Virus record (IMG/VR): IMGVR_UViG_3300028198_000279 | Coordinates: 1-35,108 of that record | Direction: 5' to 3' (one strand) | Source: a virus | DNA length: 35,108 nt | Part shown: piece after piece, positions 32,427 to 35,108 of the stretch | Layout: every line of letters starts with the position of its first letter | Numbering within the stretch: position 1 is the stretch's first letter | Program-made: the position numbers and the translations under genes | Notes under the pieces: generated by a model | Databases searched by the model: none | Told to the model about the DNA's origin: nothing | The model's input: the letters and a program-made list of their open reading frames with translations, nothing else

Positions 32427-33478
32427 AAATTCAAACTCCCTATTATATATTCTGTAAATATTCTATGTCCTATTAGTGATGGATGATATGCTCCTCTATC
32501 TTCAAAAATATTATTACTATCTTTCATCCAATCCATTGCCTTCTCCCATTTGTCACACTCATCTAAAATACATTGTATACTTTCAGTATCTTTATGAAAA
32601 AATCCACCTAATCCACTTTTAGATATATCTTCCCAATGTGGATTACCACCAACACTAACAGGTAAAGTATCTCCATATTTCTTTTTAAGTGAATTAACTA
32701 TCTTATCACTACCATATTTTAAAGTCAATTCATAAAAATACTCAATCATAACTTTATCAATCGTTTTGATGTTACCAAAATCTCCACCTAACCACCGAGT
32801 AAAATTTCTCCATACTATAAATTCACAATTTGGATATTGTTCTTGTAACTTATTTAACTTATCACTAAACCAATTTTCATAATTTACAAAATAATCATAA
32901 AATGAATTTCCTCGTAACCCTATTAATTCTTCACTATCAGCAGTTTCGTGTTTCCAATCTCGGCCTGTTTCGGTTAATTGTACAACTACATAAACTTTAT
33001 CATATGTGTTTGATAAATACTCAATAGAACTTTCTAATCCCATTAAAATACCAACATTAGATTGTCCTGGTACTGCCTTTAACAAATAATCTGTATCTAA
33101 TAATCTTGAAAAGTGGCCACCTAAATTATTATTCATTCTATATGAAAAATTATCATACCTAAATCTTTGTTCTCCAACCGATTTAATAGTGGTTGCCATA
33201 CTATCACCAAAAGTAAAACTTTCCCCAAAAAATGCACTACATACTTTTTTTCCTCTTTCAACTAACACATCAGTATTAGGATGTGTTATTGAACCAGGAT
33301 CAATCTCCGAACTTACTGGTGGCCACTTAAAAATTAATTCGGAATCAGTTAATATATTATTTTCTCCAGAAAAAATATCAGGTGTAGTTGTAAGATGTAA
33401 AGGAGGATCAGTATGGAGAGGGCCCCATTCGTGTATCAACTTTGGTAAATTTTCTTCCCAATTAATATTATATTTCAT
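32423..33478 (-). CDS. SGNH-fold hydrolase-like protein (GESFTFG type)
   Basis: 351 residues. After an 80-residue N-terminal extension, KKVCSAFFGESFTFGDSM gives block I with Ser in G-E-S-F-T. Then LLKAVPGQSNVGILMGLESS resembles blocks II/III, YDKVYVVVQLTETGRDW the central strand, and AYHPSLIGHRIFTEYI the block-V His motif (H-P-S-x-x-G-H). It is longer than the other two SGNH proteins in the operon. Likely an O-acyl esterase or transferase acting on a glycan or precursor. Substrate unknown. Confidence 0.75.
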   Translation of the reverse strand: MKYNINWEENLPKLIHEWGPLHTDPPLHLTTTPDIFSGENNILTDSELIFKWPPVSSEIDPGSITHPNTDVLVERGKKVCSAFFGESFTFGDSMATTIKSVGEQRFRYDNFSYRMNNNLGGHFSRLLDTDYLLKAVPGQSNVGILMGLESSIEYLSNTYDKVYVVVQLTETGRDWKHETADSEELIGLRGNSFYDYFVNYENWFSDKLNKLQEQYPNCEFIVWRNFTRWLGGDFGNIKTIDKVMIEYFYELTLKYGSDKIVNSLKKKYGDTLPVSVGGNPHWEDISKSGLGGFFHKDTESIQCILDECDKWEKAMDWMKDSNNIFEDRGAYHPSLIGHRIFTEYIIGSLNL

Positions 33479-34388
33479 TTAAATACCAGTCTATTGTTTT
33501 TTCTATACCATCTTTTAACTTTACTCTTGGATTAAATCCTAATTCGTGTGCCCTTCTCATACTCATTAATCTTTTCATATCACCATTTGGTTTTGATTCA
33601 TCATATATTCTCGGTTTTTTAAAATATTCTGATACTATTGTTGCTATGTCTGAGATTGTTACTCCCGTTCCACTACCAAGATTTACAGTATCGTTATGTT
33701 TATTTTTAACCATATGTAACATACCTCGTGCAACATCTTCAGAATAAATAAAATCTCTAATTGGTGTTCCATCACCCCAAACATTTATCTCATCATCTTC
33801 TACTCCCTTTTTAATCAAAGATGGGATCACCATAGAATTTTTTCCAAAATTATCATACGGCCCATAAATGTTTGCAGGTCTCACAATAGATATATTCTCA
33901 TATCCATATGTGGCTCTAATAGAATAACAACTTAACTCACCCATACGTTTTATATAACCAGGAACTTTATCATTATCACTCGGAACTGTATGCCAAACTT
34001 TATCCTCTTCATAAATTTCCATTGGTGGATATACACCTATTGAACTCGTATATAGAAACCACTTTGGTTTATATTTACCAACTGCCTCAATTACATTAGT
34101 GTCAAATTGTAACATTGGTAGATATTCTGCTGGACTATTTTTTGCCGTATCGGGAGAACCTTTCTTCCCTGCCAGATGATACACATGGTCAAAATCTGCA
34201 ACAATACTTGCATTTGATTTAAATGTTAAATCTGCCTGATGATATTTAACTCCCTTTGGTAAATCTTTGGGTGTCTTATAATCTAAATCAAGAACACACA
34301 CCTCATCATATTCTTCAGCACACAACTTTGTTAATTGTCTACCTACCATTCCCATTCCACCAATAATAAGAGCACTCTTATTTTTCAT
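33468..34388 (-). CDS. NAD-dependent sugar-nucleotide epimerase/dehydratase (extended SDR), copy 4
   Basis: 306 residues from the ATG at 34388, with GGGGAG 9 bases upstream inside the end of the TPP-enzyme gene; the longer frame from 34409 is less likely because its extra residues precede the first strand. Cofactor loop ALIIGGMGMVGRQL, VLDLDYK, VYHLAGKKG, and YTSSIGVYPPMEIYEEDKVW. The catalytic segment reads DKVPGYIKRMGELS; aligned with YAWAKRMGE, the Lys is present but the Tyr at -4 is Pro, with a Tyr at -2 instead. WGDGTPIRDFIYSEDVARGM and VNLGSGTGVTISDIA follow. Activity may be altered. Confidence 0.85.
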   Translation of the reverse strand: MKNKSALIIGGMGMVGRQLTKLCAEEYDEVCVLDLDYKTPKDLPKGVKYHQADLTFKSNASIVADFDHVYHLAGKKGSPDTAKNSPAEYLPMLQFDTNVIEAVGKYKPKWFLYTSSIGVYPPMEIYEEDKVWHTVPSDNDKVPGYIKRMGELSCYSIRATYGYENISIVRPANIYGPYDNFGKNSMVIPSLIKKGVEDDEINVWGDGTPIRDFIYSEDVARGMLHMVKNKHNDTVNLGSGTGVTISDIATIVSEYFKKPRIYDESKPNGDMKRLMSMRRAHELGFNPRVKLKDGIEKTIDWYLNEI

Positions 34389-34908
34389 TATAATAATCTC
34401 CCCACTCAATTAATAATGTAGAACAATCTGTATTATATGCTTCCTCAAATTCTGGAAATATTTGTTCTGGTTCATTTAACAACACCACATTAACTTCATG
34501 TAACATTCGCATTATTGGGTCTGTATAATCTTGTGTGTGTTGAATGCCACCATCAAGTGGTTTCTTAGAACCAATAGAAGTTCTCATTATTACTTTTGGT
34601 TTAAACGTCCCTTCAGTCATATGTTGCATTTTATCTAAATGATTTACTAAAGCATCCATACATCTTAATATAAAATCAAATCGTGGAAAACAACAAATAG
34701 GAACTAACCCATCTAACGCCATTCCTGTACTCATTCCCATTTGTATTTCTTCAAATACTGGTAATTCTATTCGTTTTTCTTCAGGTAAAGTTTTTAATGT
34801 ATTGTAAATTGCATTACCACTATACTTTACTGATTGGCCGATGAAAATTGTATCTTCTTTCTCACCCAACCACTCCATACTTCTTATTATTTCATCTTTA
34901 TACTTCAT
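34378..34908 (-). CDS. TPP-enzyme subunit with pyrimidine-binding domain (transketolase / E1-beta-like), short
   Basis: 176 residues from the ATG at 34908, which overlaps the upstream stop as TAATG; a TTG five codons earlier is less likely. The part ELPVFEEIQMGMSTGMALDG followed by LVPICCFPRFDFILRCMDAL matches the E1-beta/transketolase Pyr domain (P-x-x-E-x-x-x-x-G-x-x-x-G-x-A-x-x-G), where a Glu (53 or 54) activates the cofactor. The C-terminal transketolase domain normally following (about 130 residues) is absent. Paired with the partial gene at 34908 it forms a split enzyme with PP and Pyr domains on separate chains. It may make a keto or deoxy sugar precursor, or load an acyl group; the reaction is not identifiable. 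Confidence 0.82.
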   Translation of the reverse strand: MKYKDEIIRSMEWLGEKEDTIFIGQSVKYSGNAIYNTLKTLPEEKRIELPVFEEIQMGMSTGMALDGLVPICCFPRFDFILRCMDALVNHLDKMQHMTEGTFKPKVIMRTSIGSKKPLDGGIQHTQDYTDPIMRMLHEVNVVLLNEPEQIFPEFEEAYNTDCSTLLIEWGDYYNEK

Positions 34909-35108
34909 TAAAATAACACCCAATTTCCTGTTCCGTGATGTGGATACTCACTTTTATATTGATAATAATATACATCTGATGGCACTGTTTGTTTTCCACC
35001 CCAAGTTTCATCAACGGGTGTATTTGTAGAAAGGTTATTATCTTCAATAACAAACTCTAAAGGTAATTCAAAATTTCTACTGTATTTATAAGTTTCATAA
35101 AATATACC
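34908..35108 (-). CDS. TPP-enzyme subunit with diphosphate-binding domain (E1-alpha-like), C-terminal 66 residues
   Basis: The frame is open from the right edge to TAA at 34910-34908. It reads GIFYETYKYSRNFELPLEFV, then IEDNNLSTNTPVDETWGG. This matches the E1-alpha/transketolase PP-domain pattern G-x-F-x-E-x-x-x-x-A-x-x-x-x-L-P-x-x-x-V-x-E-N-N-x-x-x-x-T-P, where the end of the strand binds Mg-diphosphate. The chain ends only about 30 residues later, a compact version lacking the usual C-terminal part. The start lies beyond the window. It is translationally coupled to the Pyr-domain gene, and the two form one enzyme. Confidence 0.75.
   Translation of the reverse strand, partial: GIFYETYKYSRNFELPLEFVIEDNNLSTNTPVDETWGGKQTVPSDVYYYQYKSEYPHHGTGNWVLF

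Noticed and set aside
1-35108. CRISPR array, tRNA genes, or an insertion sequence
   Set aside because: I found no regularly spaced identical repeats outside genes, no cloverleaf-like sequence in the few gaps, and no transposase. The spaced ESVNE repeats are in-frame linkers, not spacers.

Overview
The window looks like part of the genome of an uncultured tailed phage of the T4-like (gp17/gp20/gp21) type, probably marine. The DNA is very AT-rich. Every gene I accept lies on the minus strand, with stop/start overlaps or very short gaps, and nothing is left between genes over about 125 bases. The left end carries T4-type head genes. The right half is packed with sugar-nucleotide and small-molecule enzymes of the kind marine myoviruses carry as accessory genes. 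I cannot name the host; no host-specific marker is visible.

Layout in transcription order (right to left). (1) 34.9-17.7 kb is a tightly coupled accessory operon: two halves of a thiamine-diphosphate enzyme, four NAD-dependent epimerase/dehydratases, three SGNH-type hydrolases, two paralogous PhyH-like dioxygenases and one 2OG-Fe(II) oxygenase, a short PLP aminotransferase, a UDP-glucose/GDP-mannose-type dehydrogenase, a B12-type radical SAM enzyme between two paralogous glycosyltransferase-like proteins, and a NodU-type carbamoyltransferase. Together they suggest synthesis, decoration and transfer of an unusual sugar, on host envelope or virion. (2) 17.7-12.6 kb is a block of proteins sharing short amphipathic N-terminal leaders (MKITKxxLRxIIREEL or MIKLKELIKE types) that end in I/L/V-x-E. 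It includes a 728-residue protein with eight regularly spaced x-x-x-E linkers, mostly ESVNE, and a GH108-type lysozyme. (3) 12.6-7.8 kb is one 1593-residue protein carrying a P-loop kinase, an Ntn-hydrolase, a HIGH-type nucleotidyltransferase and a covalent nucleotidyltransferase (RNA-ligase-like) domain. (4) 7.8-5.3 kb has a GIY-YIG endonuclease, a zinc-ribbon protein and small membrane, coiled-coil or leader-bearing proteins. (5) 5.3 kb to the left edge has large terminase, portal, three small head-region genes and the start of the prohead protease gp21.

The most interesting reading joins (2), (3) and (5). T4-type prohead protease cuts after Glu in (I/L)-x-E contexts and releases internal head proteins from their capsid-targeting leaders. 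Here leaders and inter-domain linkers in at least nine proteins end in such motifs, and the protease gene is encoded downstream on the same strand. I propose a set of head-packaged cargo proteins, some made as polyproteins, cut by gp21 during head maturation and injected with the DNA. In the 1593-residue protein the motif VDE falls immediately before the predicted catalytic Cys of the Ntn-hydrolase, so the same cut would also expose its nucleophile. This is inference from sequence pattern, not proof.

Other notable points are a probable -1 frameshift or lost start joining a 69-residue ORF to an SGNH hydrolase whose GDS motif lies upstream of any usual start codon; an HxN in place of HxD in both PhyH-like proteins; absence of sheath and tube genes between terminase and portal; and a recurrent ATAAATAT element about 40 bases upstream of three start codons.
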